NCBI RefSeq assembly: GCF_005222485.1
Contig: NZ_CP029078.1
Span: 1,571,001 to 1,635,000 of the forward strand
DNA length: 64,000 nt
Direction: 5' to 3'
Origin: Streptomyces griseoviridis
Lineage (GTDB): Bacteria; Actinomycetota; Actinomycetes; Streptomycetales; Streptomycetaceae
Position numbers and translations under genes: made by a program. Under the pieces are notes generated by a model, which saw only the letters and a list, made by a program, of their open reading frames with translations, had not been told where the DNA came from and searched no databases. Positions 1 through 7,568 of this stretch are shown in pieces; within the stretch, counting starts at the first letter, position 1; every line of letters begins with the position of its first letter.

Positions 1-1
1 G

Positions 2-1444
2 CTGGTCCCGTGGATGCTGCTGGTCCGCTCCGCGCCGACCGGCAAGCGGGCGGCCCTCGACGGCTGGTCTGGCGGGTTCGGGTTCCTGGTGGCCGTGCAC
101 CACTGGCTGCTGCCGAGCCTGACCGTCTTCCTCTTCCTGATCGCCGCGCTGCTGGGCGCCCTCTGGGCCCCGTGGGGCTGGCTGGTGCGCCGGTTCCTCG
201 GCGGGACGCCCGGCGCCGGACGGGTGGCGGGCGCGCTGTGCGTGCTGCCGTCCGGGTGGCTGATGGTGGAGCTGGTCAGGTCGTGGCAGGGGCTCGGCGG
301 CCCGTGGGGGCTGCTCGGTTCGAGCCAGTGGCAGGTACCCGCCGCGCTGCGGCTGGCGTCGGTCGGCGGGGTGTGGCTGCTGAGCTTCCTGGTGGTGACC
401 GTCAACGTGGCGGTGACGGTCCTGGTCGCGGTCCGTGCCGCCCGGCTGCCCGCGCTGGCCGGGCTGGTCGCGACGGCGGCGGTGGGCTCGGCGGCCTGGG
501 TCTGGGCACCGCGTCCCGAGGTGGCGGGGCGGGCGCGGATCGCCGTCGTGCAGCCCGGTGTCGTCACCGGAGCCGACCGGCGCTTCGCCCGTGAGGAGCA
601 GCTGACCCGGGCTCTCGCTCCACGCCGTCTCGATCTGATCGTCTGGGGCGAGAGCAGCGTCGGGTACGACCTCGCCGCCCGGCCCGACCTGACCCGCCGG
701 CTGGCGGCGCTGTCCCGGGAGACCGGCGCCGACCTCCTCGTCAACGTGGACGCCCCGCGCTCCGACCGGCCCGGCGTCTACAAGAGTTCGGTGCTCGTCG
801 GGCCCGAGGGGCTGACCGGCGACCGGTACGACAAGATGCGGCTGGTGCCGTTCGGGGAGTACATACCGGCCCGCTCCCTGCTGGGCTGGGCGACCTCGGT
901 CGGCAAGGCGGCGGGCGAGGACCGCAGGCGCGGCACCGAGCAGGTCCTGATGAACGCGGGGCACGGGCTGCGGATCGGCCCGATGATCTGCTTCGAGACG
1001 GCGTTCCCCGACATGAGCCGGAAACTCGCAGGGGACGGCGCCGAGGTGCTGGTCGCCCAGTCGTCGACGTCGTCGTTCCAGCGGAGTTGGGCGCCCGAGC
1101 AGCACGCCTCGCTGGCCGCGCTGCGGGCCGCGGAGACCGGCCGGGCGGTCGTGCACGCGACGCTCACCGGCGACTCCGCCGTCTACGGCGCGAGCGGTCG
1201 GCTGATCGGGTCGTGGCTGGGCACCGACGCCGAACAGGCCCGGGTCTTCGAGGTGCCGGTGGCGACCGGCACCACCCCGTACGTCCGGTTCGGCGACTGG
1301 CCGGTGCGGGGCGCGCTGCTGGTGCTCGCCGGGTGGGCGACGGCGGAGGGCGCGCGGGCGCTGCGGCTCAGGCGGCGTGTTCCCGCACCGCCCGCACCAC
1401 CCGCTCGCACAGTTCGTGAGTCTCCAGTGCGTCACGGGCGCTGA
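2..1444 (+). CDS. lnt: apolipoprotein N-acyltransferase, 5' end outside window
   Basis: The enzyme transfers the third acyl chain to the N-terminal cysteine of lipoproteins at the membrane. The reading frame is open to the left edge, so about 480 residues are visible and the N-terminus is missing (the family is usually 500-550 residues). Hydrophobic segments fill the first half. The second half is a nitrilase-fold domain with the Glu-Lys-Cys triad: WGESS near base 645, YDKMRLVPFGEY near 830 and ICFETAF near 990. The 3' end overlaps the convergent Gfo/Idh gene by 77 bp. An internal ATG at 14 exists but is unlikely to be the true start. Family assignment is firm. Confidence 0.93.
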   Translation: MVPWMLLVRSAPTGKRAALDGWSGGFGFLVAVHHWLLPSLTVFLFLIAALLGALWAPWGWLVRRFLGGTPGAGRVAGALCVLPSGWLMVELVRSWQGLGGPWGLLGSSQWQVPAALRLASVGGVWLLSFLVVTVNVAVTVLVAVRAARLPALAGLVATAAVGSAAWVWAPRPEVAGRARIAVVQPGVVTGADRRFAREEQLTRALAPRRLDLIVWGESSVGYDLAARPDLTRRLAALSRETGADLLVNVDAPRSDRPGVYKSSVLVGPEGLTGDRYDKMRLVPFGEYIPARSLLGWATSVGKAAGEDRRRGTEQVLMNAGHGLRIGPMICFETAFPDMSRKLAGDGAEVLVAQSSTSSFQRSWAPEQHASLAALRAAETGRAVVHATLTGDSAVYGASGRLIGSWLGTDAEQARVFEVPVATGTTPYVRFGDWPVRGALLVLAGWATAEGARALRLRRRVPAPPAPPARTVRESPVRHGR

Positions 1445-2273
1445 CCACCGTGCCCGCGCGTACGGCGTCGAGGAAGACGAGGACGGCCTGCTCGATGCCG
1501 CGCTGACGGGCCACCGGCACCCAGTCTCCGCGCCGGCGCACCGTCGGCTGGCCCTTGTGGTCGATCGTCTCGGCGAGGTTGACGACCTGGCGCTTGCTGT
1601 CCTGCCCGGACACCTCGAGGATCTCCTCGGCCGAACCGCTGAGCCGGTTCATCACCCCGAGCGCGGTGAAGCCGTCCCCGGACAGCTGGAGCACGACGTG
1701 GTGCAGCAGCCCGGCGTCGGTGCGGGCCCGCACGGTCACGTCGTCGATGGGGCCGGGGGCCAGGAAGCGCAGGGTGTCGACGACGTGGATGAAGTCGTCG
1801 AGGATCATCGCGCGCGGTTCCTCCGGCAGCCCGACCCGGTTCTTCTGGAGGAGGATCAGGTCGCGCGGGTGTTCGAGGCACTGCGCGTACCCGGGCGCGA
1901 AGCGCCGGTTGAAGCCGACGGCCAGGGAGACACCGCGCTCCTCGGCGAGCGCCACCAGCCGCTCGGAGTCGGCGAGTTCGTAGGCGAGCGGCTTGTCGAC
2001 GTAGGTGGGGACGCCCGCTTCGAGCAGCCGGGCCACGATCTCCGGGTGGACCGGGGTGGGCGCGTGCACGAACGCCGCGTCGAGGCCCTGGTCGAGCAGC
2101 GCGTCGAGGGTGGTGTGCCGCTGCCCCGCGGGGAGGTGGAGACCGTCGGCGACCCGGTCGAGGGTGGCGGGCGTCCTGGTCTGGAGGTGCAGTTCGACCT
2201 CGCCGAGACCGGCGAGGACCGGCAGGTACGCCTTCCGCGCGATGTCGCCGAGTCCGATGCAGCCGACCTTCAC
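1368..2273 (-). CDS. Gfo/Idh/MocA-family oxidoreductase
   Basis: A 301-residue NAD(P)-dependent sugar or inositol dehydrogenase-like protein. It begins with a Rossmann fingerprint (GCIGLGDIA) and has the family's substrate-side motif as YVDKPLAYE, a Lys-Pro variant of EKP, near residue 93. The C-terminal half is the mixed-sheet substrate-binding domain. It stands alone between lnt (convergent, overlapping) and a divergent DinB-family gene, so neighbours do not reveal the substrate. The ATG at 2273 starts exactly at the Rossmann strand and is the obvious choice. Confidence 0.85.
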   Translation of the reverse strand: MKVGCIGLGDIARKAYLPVLAGLGEVELHLQTRTPATLDRVADGLHLPAGQRHTTLDALLDQGLDAAFVHAPTPVHPEIVARLLEAGVPTYVDKPLAYELADSERLVALAEERGVSLAVGFNRRFAPGYAQCLEHPRDLILLQKNRVGLPEEPRAMILDDFIHVVDTLRFLAPGPIDDVTVRARTDAGLLHHVVLQLSGDGFTALGVMNRLSGSAEEILEVSGQDSKRQVVNLAETIDHKGQPTVRRRGDWVPVARQRGIEQAVLVFLDAVRAGTVVSARDALETHELCERVVRAVREHAA

Positions 2274-2393
2274 GGAGTCTCCTGTCGCTCGCCTGTCCCT
2301 GGCTCCCGCCTCCGGGCGCCGCCTGGTCCGGAAGCATACGGGGCGGCTCGGACACCCTGGGCGGGCCCGCCCGGGACCCGGCCCGCGCCCCGT

Positions 2394-2415
2394 TGTCAGA
2401 CCCGGCTGGCAGGAT
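2394..2415 (+). promoter_or_regulatory. PafBC/RecA-NDp-type promoter of the DinB/YfiT gene
   Basis: TGTCAGAC is followed after exactly 8 bp by CAGGAT, matching the actinobacterial LexA-independent damage promoter TGTCAGTG-N8-TANNNT except for two bases in the first block and one in the second. A start seven to eight bases after the -10 would fall on the ATG at 2423, making the transcript leaderless. The match is weaker than the two other copies in this window. Confidence 0.5.
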
Positions 2416-2422
2416 GCGGGGC

Positions 2423-2935
2423 ATGAGCAACGACCGCCGTGAACCCGCGACCGACGCCGACGAACGCACCATGCTGGAGGGCTGGCTCGACTACCACCGG
2501 CAGACGCTGGCCCACAAGTGCGCGGGTCTGACGGACGCCCAGTTGCGGACGGCGTCGGTGGCGCCCTCCACGCTCTCCCTGATGGGTCTCGTGCGGCACA
2601 TGGCGGAGGTCGAGCGGTCCTGGTTCCGGCGGGTCCTGGTCGGCGAGGACGCCCCGCCGATCTACTACAGCGACGCCGATCCCGACGGCGAGTTCCGGCT
2701 CACCGAGGCGGACACCTGGGCGGAGGCGTACGCCACCTGGCAGGCCGAGATCGACACCGCCAGGCGGCACGCGGCGGACCTCGCGCTCGACGACCCGTCC
2801 ACCGGCCGACACCGGCGCACCGGGGAGGTCTTCAGCCTGCGCTGGATCCTCACGCACATGATCGAGGAGTACGCCCGCCACAACGGCCACGCCGACCTGC
2901 TGCGCGAGTGTCTCGACGGCGCCACCGGGGAGTGA
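2423..2935 (+). CDS. DinB/YfiT-like (DUF664) four-helix protein
   Basis: A 170-residue protein of the DinB/YfiT superfamily, predicted to be a four-helix bundle with a histidine-coordinated divalent metal. The three candidate ligands lie in YHRQTLAHK, LVRHMAEVERSWF and HMIEEYARHNGHADL, the usual positions for DUF664 proteins. Members include thiol-dependent S-transferases (mycothiol or bacillithiol) and proteins of unknown role. The frame extends upstream to 2393, but the ATG at 2423 fits both an AGGA eight bases upstream and the leaderless promoter described separately. Family is firm; function unknown. Confidence 0.85.
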   Translation: MSNDRREPATDADERTMLEGWLDYHRQTLAHKCAGLTDAQLRTASVAPSTLSLMGLVRHMAEVERSWFRRVLVGEDAPPIYYSDADPDGEFRLTEADTWAEAYATWQAEIDTARRHAADLALDDPSTGRHRRTGEVFSLRWILTHMIEEYARHNGHADLLRECLDGATGE

Positions 2936-3047
2936 CGCCGCGCGGGGGCGGGCTCGATCCGTCAACGCGGGGGATGGTGTCACCCGTGCGGGGCAACCTC
3001 CGCCTGTCCGCTGTCCCCTGGCCCGGACAACCGCCATTGTTGCGCGG

Positions 3048-3569
3048 GTGCATCGAACGACGACCACCGCGACGCTCCTGGTCACCGTCGCCGTCTCGGC
3101 CCTCACCGGCTGTGTGACGGTGCAGCGCCCGCCCGTGTCAGGACCGGCCGCCGCGCCCGTCCAGCCGTCGTCCGCGCCGCGTCCCGAGGGGCGGGGCGGG
3201 GAGCAGGTGGTGCAGGCACCGGCCCGTGAGGCGCTGGAGATGATCGGCCCGTCGCCCCGGGACGACCGCCCGTCGAAGCCACACTCCGTACCGTCCGCGG
3301 CAGGCTCGGGTACGGACTCGGTGCCGTCCTCCGACGGACGGCCGCAGGCCCCCAGGGTCCCGCACGCCCCGCCGCGTCCGCACCCCCGCGCCGCGCACCC
3401 GGAGCAGCGTCCCCGGCACCCTGGGCACGCGCCGCGCGCCCAGTTCCCTGACCCGGCGAAGGGGGTTCCCCGCAGTCAGGCGGACGTCTGCGCGCTGGGC
3501 CGGAAGTACGGCGGCTGGCCCGCGGACAGCCCGCAGTCGATGGTGTGCGGGCAGACGTACGGGCGGTGA
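3048..3569 (+). CDS. small Pro-rich lipoprotein, function unknown
   Basis: A 173-residue secreted lipoprotein with a GTG start. A short N-region and hydrophobic core end in the lipobox LTGC near residue 22. The middle is a long Pro/Ala/Arg-rich low-complexity linker, probably a cell-wall spacer. The last 30 residues are ordered and contain two cysteines (ADVCALGRKYGGWP and SMVCGQTYGR), which could form a disulfide. No enzymatic domain is recognisable. No partner gene is evident. Confidence 0.7.
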   Translation: MHRTTTTATLLVTVAVSALTGCVTVQRPPVSGPAAAPVQPSSAPRPEGRGGEQVVQAPAREALEMIGPSPRDDRPSKPHSVPSAAGSGTDSVPSSDGRPQAPRVPHAPPRPHPRAAHPEQRPRHPGHAPRAQFPDPAKGVPRSQADVCALGRKYGGWPADSPQSMVCGQTYGR

Positions 3570-3606
3570 GACCGGCCCGCGCGTAGGGGCCGCGTAGGGG
3601 CAGAGG

Positions 3607-3739
3607 ACCGCGACCTGCCCTCAGAGCCGCGACCCGTTCTCGGAGCCGCGACCCGCTCTGAGGGCCGCGACCCGTTCACCTAGCCGCGCCTCGTTTTCAG
3701 CGCCGCGCCTCGTTCTCAGCGCCGCGATCCGTTCTCAGG
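3607..3739. repeat. 19-bp tandem repeat, seven copies
   Basis: Seven head-to-tail copies of a 19-bp unit, consensus GCCGCGACCCGTTCTCRGR, start at 3607, 3626, 3645, 3664, 3683, 3702 and 3721. Copies differ by 1-5 bases. The array lies between two genes and runs into the stop codon of the minus-strand gene ending at 3735. It does not look like a CRISPR because there are no spacers. Confidence 0.9.
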
Positions 3740-4391
3740 GCCGCTGTCGAGGTGGGCCCCAGCGGCCCTCCCCCGGGGTGCCGCCCTCTCCCAGGCTCAG
3801 TTCGAGCCGGCTGATGGCGGCGCGTACCCCGTCCCCGTAGCGGTCCTCGGCGAGGGTCTCGGCGGCTCCCCTGGCCCGGCGCAGATGGGAGCGGGCGGCG
3901 CCGCTGCGGCCGAGCTTCGCGTAGTCGGCGGCGAGGTTCAGGTGCAGGGAGGGGTAGAGGGCGCGGACGGCGACCGCACCGGCCCGACCGGTGGGCCGTC
4001 CGTCGTCCAGCCGTCCGTCATCCAGCCGGTCGTCGTCCACCCGGTCCTCGTCCAGCCGGTCCTCGTCGAGCCGGTCGTCGGAGAGTTCCTCGGCGGCCGT
4101 CAACGCCCGCAGATCCCAGGCGAGTTCGTCGGAGGGGTCGTCCTGGGTGTCGGCGAGGTAGTGAGCCAGGGTGCAGCGGTGCAGGGCCTCGCCGTGCTCG
4201 CCGATCTCGGCCCAGAGGGCGAGGAAGCGGTGCCTGGCCTCCTCGCGGTCACCGGCGTGGTGCAGGATGACGCTCTGCCCGATCCGCGTCATCACCTCGT
4301 CCAGCGCCGTCTGCTCCGGTCCCTCGGCCACCGCGTCCTCCGCCCGCTCACCCGCCGCACCGCTGTCGTGACCGACGCTAACCGCAGCCAC
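3735..4391 (-). CDS. conserved helical-repeat protein with expanded DDRLD pentapeptides
   Basis: A TPR-like, mostly helical protein of about 218 residues. The conserved core reads as helical hairpins (MTRIGQSVILHHAGDREEAR; YPSLHLNLAADYAKLGRSGA). Between the two conserved parts lies an acidic/basic stretch of five to six pentapeptides of the form D-[DE]-R-[LV]-D, encoded by the 15-bp repeat at 4001-4075. From memory, relatives have a short loop there, so this looks like an in-frame expansion. The earliest start is TTG at 4397 and GTG at 4391 is likelier; the internal ATG of MTRIGQ is also possible. It lies 58 bp downstream of ung, behind a hairpin. Function unknown. Confidence 0.65.
   Translation of the reverse strand: MAAVSVGHDSGAAGERAEDAVAEGPEQTALDEVMTRIGQSVILHHAGDREEARHRFLALWAEIGEHGEALHRCTLAHYLADTQDDPSDELAWDLRALTAAEELSDDRLDEDRLDEDRVDDDRLDDGRLDDGRPTGRAGAVAVRALYPSLHLNLAADYAKLGRSGAARSHLRRARGAAETLAEDRYGDGVRAAISRLELSLGEGGTPGEGRWGPPRQRP
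4001..4075 (-). repeat. 15-bp coding tandem repeat, five copies
   Basis: Five direct 15-bp units begin at 4001, 4016, 4031, 4046 and 4061; a typical unit on the plus strand is CCTCGTCCAGCCGGT. Because 15 is a multiple of 3, the array stays in frame and encodes repeated D-[DE]-R-[LV]-D. Units differ by 1-4 bases, so it is not freshly amplified. Confidence 0.88.
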
Positions 4392-4413
4392 CGGCAATCC
4401 CGGTCAGGCGGCA

Positions 4414-4443
4414 CCGGGCCGGTCCCGCGCGGAACCGGCCCGG
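4414..4443 (-). terminator. hairpin downstream of ung
   Basis: CCGGGCCGGT and ACCGGCCCGG form a perfect 10-bp stem with an inner CCGCGCGG. It lies just after the ung stop. There is no T-tract, as is usual in high-GC genomes. Confidence 0.6.
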
Positions 4444-4449
4444 CGGCGG

Positions 4450-5133
4450 TCAGCCGAGGTCGGGCACGGTCCAGTCGATCGGCTCGTGGCCCTGGGCCGC
4501 GACCGCCTCGTCGATCTGCGTGAACGGGCGGGAGCCGAAGAACTTCTTCGCGGAGAGCGGGGACGGGTGCGCGCCCTTGACCACCACGTGCCGGGTCTCG
4601 TCGATCAGCGGCAGCTTCTTCTGCGCGTAGTTGCCCCAGAGCACGAAGACCGCCGGGTCGGGCCGCTCGGCGACCGCGCGGATCACCGCGTCGGTGAACT
4701 TCTCCCAGCCCTTGCCCTTGTGCGAGTTGGCCTCCCCGGAGCGGACGGTGAGCACCGCGTTGAGCAGCAGGACGCCCTGCTGGGCCCAGGGCATCAGATA
4801 GCCGTTGTCCGGGATCGGGGTGCCCAGCTCCTGCTGCATCTCCTTGTAGATGTTGCGCAGCGACGGCGGGGTCCGCACACCGGGGCGGACCGAGAAGCAC
4901 AGGCCGTGGCCCTGGCCCTCGCCGTGGTAGGGGTCCTGACCGAGGATGAGCACCTTGACCTGGTCGTACGGCGTCGCGTCGAGGGCGGCGAAGACCTCCT
5001 CGCGGGGCGGGTAGACGGGACCCTTCGCCCGCTCCTCCTCGACGAACTCGGTCAGCTCCTTGAAGTAGGGCTGCTGGAGTTCGTCACCCAGGACGCCGCG
5101 CCAGGACTCGGGCAGCATGGCGATGTCGGTCAC
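4450..5133 (-). CDS. ung: uracil-DNA glycosylase, family 1
   Basis: A 227-residue glycosylase that removes uracil from DNA as the first step of base-excision repair. The catalytic water-activating motif GQDPYHGEGQ is present about residue 64, and the minor-groove loop HPSPLS near residue 190, both intact. The length matches bacterial Ung. The start is GTG at 5133, preceded by AAGGAAG five bases upstream. The longer open frame to 5400 is upstream sequence. Its promoter carries a perfect PafBC-type damage motif. Confidence 0.97.
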   Translation of the reverse strand: MTDIAMLPESWRGVLGDELQQPYFKELTEFVEEERAKGPVYPPREEVFAALDATPYDQVKVLILGQDPYHGEGQGHGLCFSVRPGVRTPPSLRNIYKEMQQELGTPIPDNGYLMPWAQQGVLLLNAVLTVRSGEANSHKGKGWEKFTDAVIRAVAERPDPAVFVLWGNYAQKKLPLIDETRHVVVKGAHPSPLSAKKFFGSRPFTQIDEAVAAQGHEPIDWTVPDLG

Positions 5134-5218
5134 GTCAACTTCCTTACGATGTGCGGTGAACGATGAGCAATCAACGATGCGGACGAGGGAGGACCGTCCG
5201 GTCCCCTCCCGTCCACAG

Positions 5219-5240
5219 AACCTACCGCCGCCCACTGACA
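5219..5240 (-). promoter_or_regulatory. PafBC/RecA-NDp-type promoter of ung
   Basis: On the minus strand TGTCAGTG, 8 bp, then TAGGTT matches TGTCAGTG-N8-TANNNT at every defined base. The predicted transcription start is near 5212, giving a leader of about 80 bases before the GTG at 5133. The rest of the 5134-5460 gap holds only a terminator hairpin at 5406-5440. Confidence 0.75.
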
Positions 5241-5405
5241 ACGGCCCTCGGCTCCCGGGATCCGGCCCGCGGAACGCCTCGTCGACCGCCGTCCGCCCGC
5301 TTCCCCGGCGGCCACCGCGGCCCCGGCCATGACCCCTTCGCCCCTGTCCGTCCCTGTCCGCCCCCGTCTGCCCTCGGCCGCTCTCGTTCTGCCGCCGCAC
5401 GCGCG

Positions 5406-5440
5406 GGAACGGGCGCCGTCCGTCCGGAGGCGCCCGTTCC
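5406..5440 (-). terminator. terminator after the SDR gene
   Basis: GGAACGGGCGCC and GGCGCCCGTTCC form a perfect 12-bp stem with an 11-base loop, about 20 bp past the stop codon of the SDR at 5461. Confidence 0.75.
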
Positions 5441-5460
5441 GTGCGGTGGGTGGGTCGGCG

Positions 5461-6219
5461 TCAGCCCACGCCCGCGTTCAGGAAGATGCCGCCGTCGACC
5501 ACCAGGGTCTGCCCGGTGACCCAGTCGGACTGCTCCGAGGTGAGGAACGCGGCGGCGCCGCCGATGTCGGAGGGCACCCCGAGCCGGCCGAGCGGGTAGG
5601 AGGCCGCGGCCTCCTCCTCGCGGCCCTCGTACAGGGCCTGCGCGAACCTGGTCTTCACCACGGCCGGGGCGATGGCGTTGACCCGCACCAGGGGCGCGAA
5701 CTCGTGCGCGAGCTGCTGGGTGAGGTTGATCATCGCGGCCTTGCTCATGCCGTACGCGCCGATGAAGGGCGAGGGCGCGAGGCCGGCCACCGAGGCGATG
5801 TTGACGATCGCGCCGCCGTTCTCCTTCTGCCAGGCGTGCCAGGTCCGCTGGGCGAAGCCGAGCGCCGAGACGACGTTGGTCTCGTAGACCTTGCGGGCCA
5901 CATTCAGGTCGAGGTCGGCCATCGGCCCGAAGACCGGGTTGGTCCCGGCGTTGTTGACCAGGAAGTCGACGCGTCCGAAGGCCGCCATGGTGCGCTCGAC
6001 CGCCTCGGCCTGGTGGTCGAGGTCGTGCGCCTTGCCCGCTATGCCGATGACGCGGTCGGCGCCGAGCCGGTCGACGGCCTCCTTGAGGGCGTCCTCGTTG
6101 CGGCCGGTGATGGCGACCCGGTCGCCGCGGGCGACGAACGCCTCGGCGACGCCGTAGCCGATGCCGCGGCTGGCGCCCGTGACGAGCGCGACCCGGCCGG
6201 AGAGTTCCACCGAAGTCAT
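5461..6219 (-). CDS. SDR-family oxidoreductase
   Basis: A 252-residue classical short-chain dehydrogenase/reductase. It has the cofactor motif TGASRGIGYG near residue 14, the NNAGTN motif near 90, a catalytic YGMSKAA near 156, and a C-terminal segment DWVTGQTLVVDGG. An Arg after the second Gly suggests NADP(H). It is the second gene of an operon, starting 12 bp after the fabG stop. The pair may act on one acyl-thioester or alcohol substrate, but the substrate is not readable from sequence. Confidence 0.9.
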   Translation of the reverse strand: MTSVELSGRVALVTGASRGIGYGVAEAFVARGDRVAITGRNEDALKEAVDRLGADRVIGIAGKAHDLDHQAEAVERTMAAFGRVDFLVNNAGTNPVFGPMADLDLNVARKVYETNVVSALGFAQRTWHAWQKENGGAIVNIASVAGLAPSPFIGAYGMSKAAMINLTQQLAHEFAPLVRVNAIAPAVVKTRFAQALYEGREEEAAASYPLGRLGVPSDIGGAAAFLTSEQSDWVTGQTLVVDGGIFLNAGVG

Positions 6220-6231
6220 GGTCCGTGCCCC

Positions 6232-6993
6232 CTAGTCGAGCGGTCCGCCGGCCACGTACAGCACCTGGCCCGAGACGAAACCGGCCGCCTCGCCGGTGAA
6301 GAAGGCGATGGCGTTGGCGATGTCCTCGGGCTCGCCGACCCGGGCGACCGGGATCTGGGTGGCGGCGGCGGCCTTGAAGTCGTCGAAGCCCATGCCGACG
6401 CGGTCGGCGGTGGCCTTGGTCATCTCGGTGGCGATGAAGCCGGGGGCGACGGCGTTGGCGGTGACGCCGAACTTGCCGAGTTCCTTGGCGAGGGTCTTGG
6501 TGAAGCCCTGGAGACCGGCCTTGGCCGCGGAGTAGTTGACCTGGCCGCGGTTGCCGAGGGCGGAGGACGAGGAGAGGTTCACGATGCGGCCGAACCCGGC
6601 GTCGACCATGTGCTTCTGGACGGCCTTCGCCATCAGGAAGGCGCCGCGCAGGTGGACGTTCATGACGGTGTCCCAGTCGGAGACGCTCATCTTGAACAGC
6701 AGGTTGTCGCGCAGCACGCCCGCGTTGTTGACCAGGATCGTGGGGGCGCCCAGCTCGGCGACGACGCGCGCGACGGCGGCCTCGACCTGCGCCTCGTCCG
6801 AGACGTCGGCGCCGACCGCGAGGGCCCGGCCGCCGGCCGCGGTGATCCGCTCGACGGTGTCCTTGCAGGCGGCCTCGTCGAGGTCGATGACGGCGACTGC
6901 GCGGCCTTCGGCGGCCAGCCGTACGGCGGTGGCGGCGCCGATGCCCCGGGCACCGCCGGTGACCACGGCGACCCGCTGCTCAGTGGTGGACAT
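6232..6993 (-). CDS. fabG: 3-oxoacyl-ACP reductase-like SDR
   Basis: A 253-residue SDR most like FabG: TGGARGIG, NNAG, the catalytic Ser in SSSSALGNRGQ, YSAAKAG, and a C-terminal FVSGQVLYVAGG. The FabG family reduces 3-ketoacyl-ACP or CoA. There is no neighbouring acpP or fabD, so this is likely a secondary FabG rather than the housekeeping one. The ATG at 6993 is preceded by a GAGGAG; the frame continues to 7083 without a better start. It is the first gene of an operon with the downstream SDR, under the two palindromes at 7035-7092. Confidence 0.85.
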   Translation of the reverse strand: MSTTEQRVAVVTGGARGIGAATAVRLAAEGRAVAVIDLDEAACKDTVERITAAGGRALAVGADVSDEAQVEAAVARVVAELGAPTILVNNAGVLRDNLLFKMSVSDWDTVMNVHLRGAFLMAKAVQKHMVDAGFGRIVNLSSSSALGNRGQVNYSAAKAGLQGFTKTLAKELGKFGVTANAVAPGFIATEMTKATADRVGMGFDDFKAAAATQIPVARVGEPEDIANAIAFFTGEAAGFVSGQVLYVAGGPLD

Positions 6994-7034
6994 TGCCTGT
7001 TCTCCTCGCCCTAGAGAAAGTACGCCCGCTGTGG

Positions 7035-7092
7035 TGAGCGACCGCTTAGTACCTTCGGCACGTGACGCTAGAAGCCCTGACACCCGGTGTCA
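7035..7092 (-). promoter_or_regulatory. two palindromic operator candidates upstream of fabG
   Basis: At 7078-7092 lies TGACACCCGGTGTCA, a palindrome perfect except for its central base. At 7035-7048 lies TGAGCGACCGCTTA, an imperfect palindrome with AGCG/CGCT arms. Both are in the short gap upstream of the fabG-SDR operon and are of the type bound by TetR-family repressors of lipid or steroid genes. No regulator gene is adjacent, so the protein is unknown. Confidence 0.55.
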
Positions 7093-7118
7093 ACGCCATA
7101 CGAGGCGGGTGTGATCGA

Positions 7119-7568
7119 TTACCTCACCAGCAGGTCGAGCAGCCGTTCGGTATCGGCCACCGGATCGACGGTGAGCCCGGTGTGCACGGGCCCCGGCTGG
7201 ACGACGGTGGAGCGGGGCGCGATGAGCCAGCGGAAGCGCCGTCCGGCGTCGTCACCCGCGGCCTGGCCCGCCGCCGTCCCGCCGCCGCAGACGGCCTCGA
7301 CGGCGCCGAGCGCGGCCCTGACCCCGGCGACGTCGGCGCGCGGGTCGAGGGCGAGCAGCCGGTTCTCGTCGAGGTGGGTGCGGGCGCCGAGGTAGCCGCG
7401 CGCCCGGCAGTAGACGAGCACCCCGGCGTTGACGCACTCGCCGCGTTCGACGCGCGGGACGACGCGCAGCAGGGCGTACTCGTAGACGTCCCGGCCGCCC
7501 CCCTGGCCCGCCCTGGTGATGTGCCGTTCCACGACCTGGCCTGCCATGTGGATGTGACGGTCGCTCAC
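7119..7568 (-). CDS. DUF3037 protein
   Basis: A 149-residue protein of the DUF3037 family, recognisable from the segment YEYALLRVVPRVERGECVNAGVLVYCRARGY (positions 28-58 of the product, abridged here as YEYALLRVVPRVERGE and VNAGVLVYC). There is no known activity. The GTG start overlaps the stop of the upstream HipA-like gene by 4 bp (GTGA), so the two are translationally coupled. DUF3037 genes are often found next to HipA-like kinases, so it is probably a functional partner. Confidence 0.82.
   Translation of the reverse strand: MSDRHIHMAGQVVERHITRAGQGGGRDVYEYALLRVVPRVERGECVNAGVLVYCRARGYLGARTHLDENRLLALDPRADVAGVRAALGAVEAVCGGGTAAGQAAGDDAGRRFRWLIAPRSTVVQPGPVHTGLTVDPVADTERLLDLLVR

Noticed and set aside
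3607..3739. Possible CRISPR array
   Set aside because: Units are directly adjacent with no spacers, 19 bp is too short, and no cas gene is present. The arrays at 26384 and 31024 fail for the same reasons.
5329..7014. 561-codon plus-strand open frame
   Set aside because: It is antisense to the SDR and fabG genes, which have intact cofactor and catalytic motifs; its composition (repeats of Gly, Asp, Val, Glu) is the usual complement of a high-GC gene.
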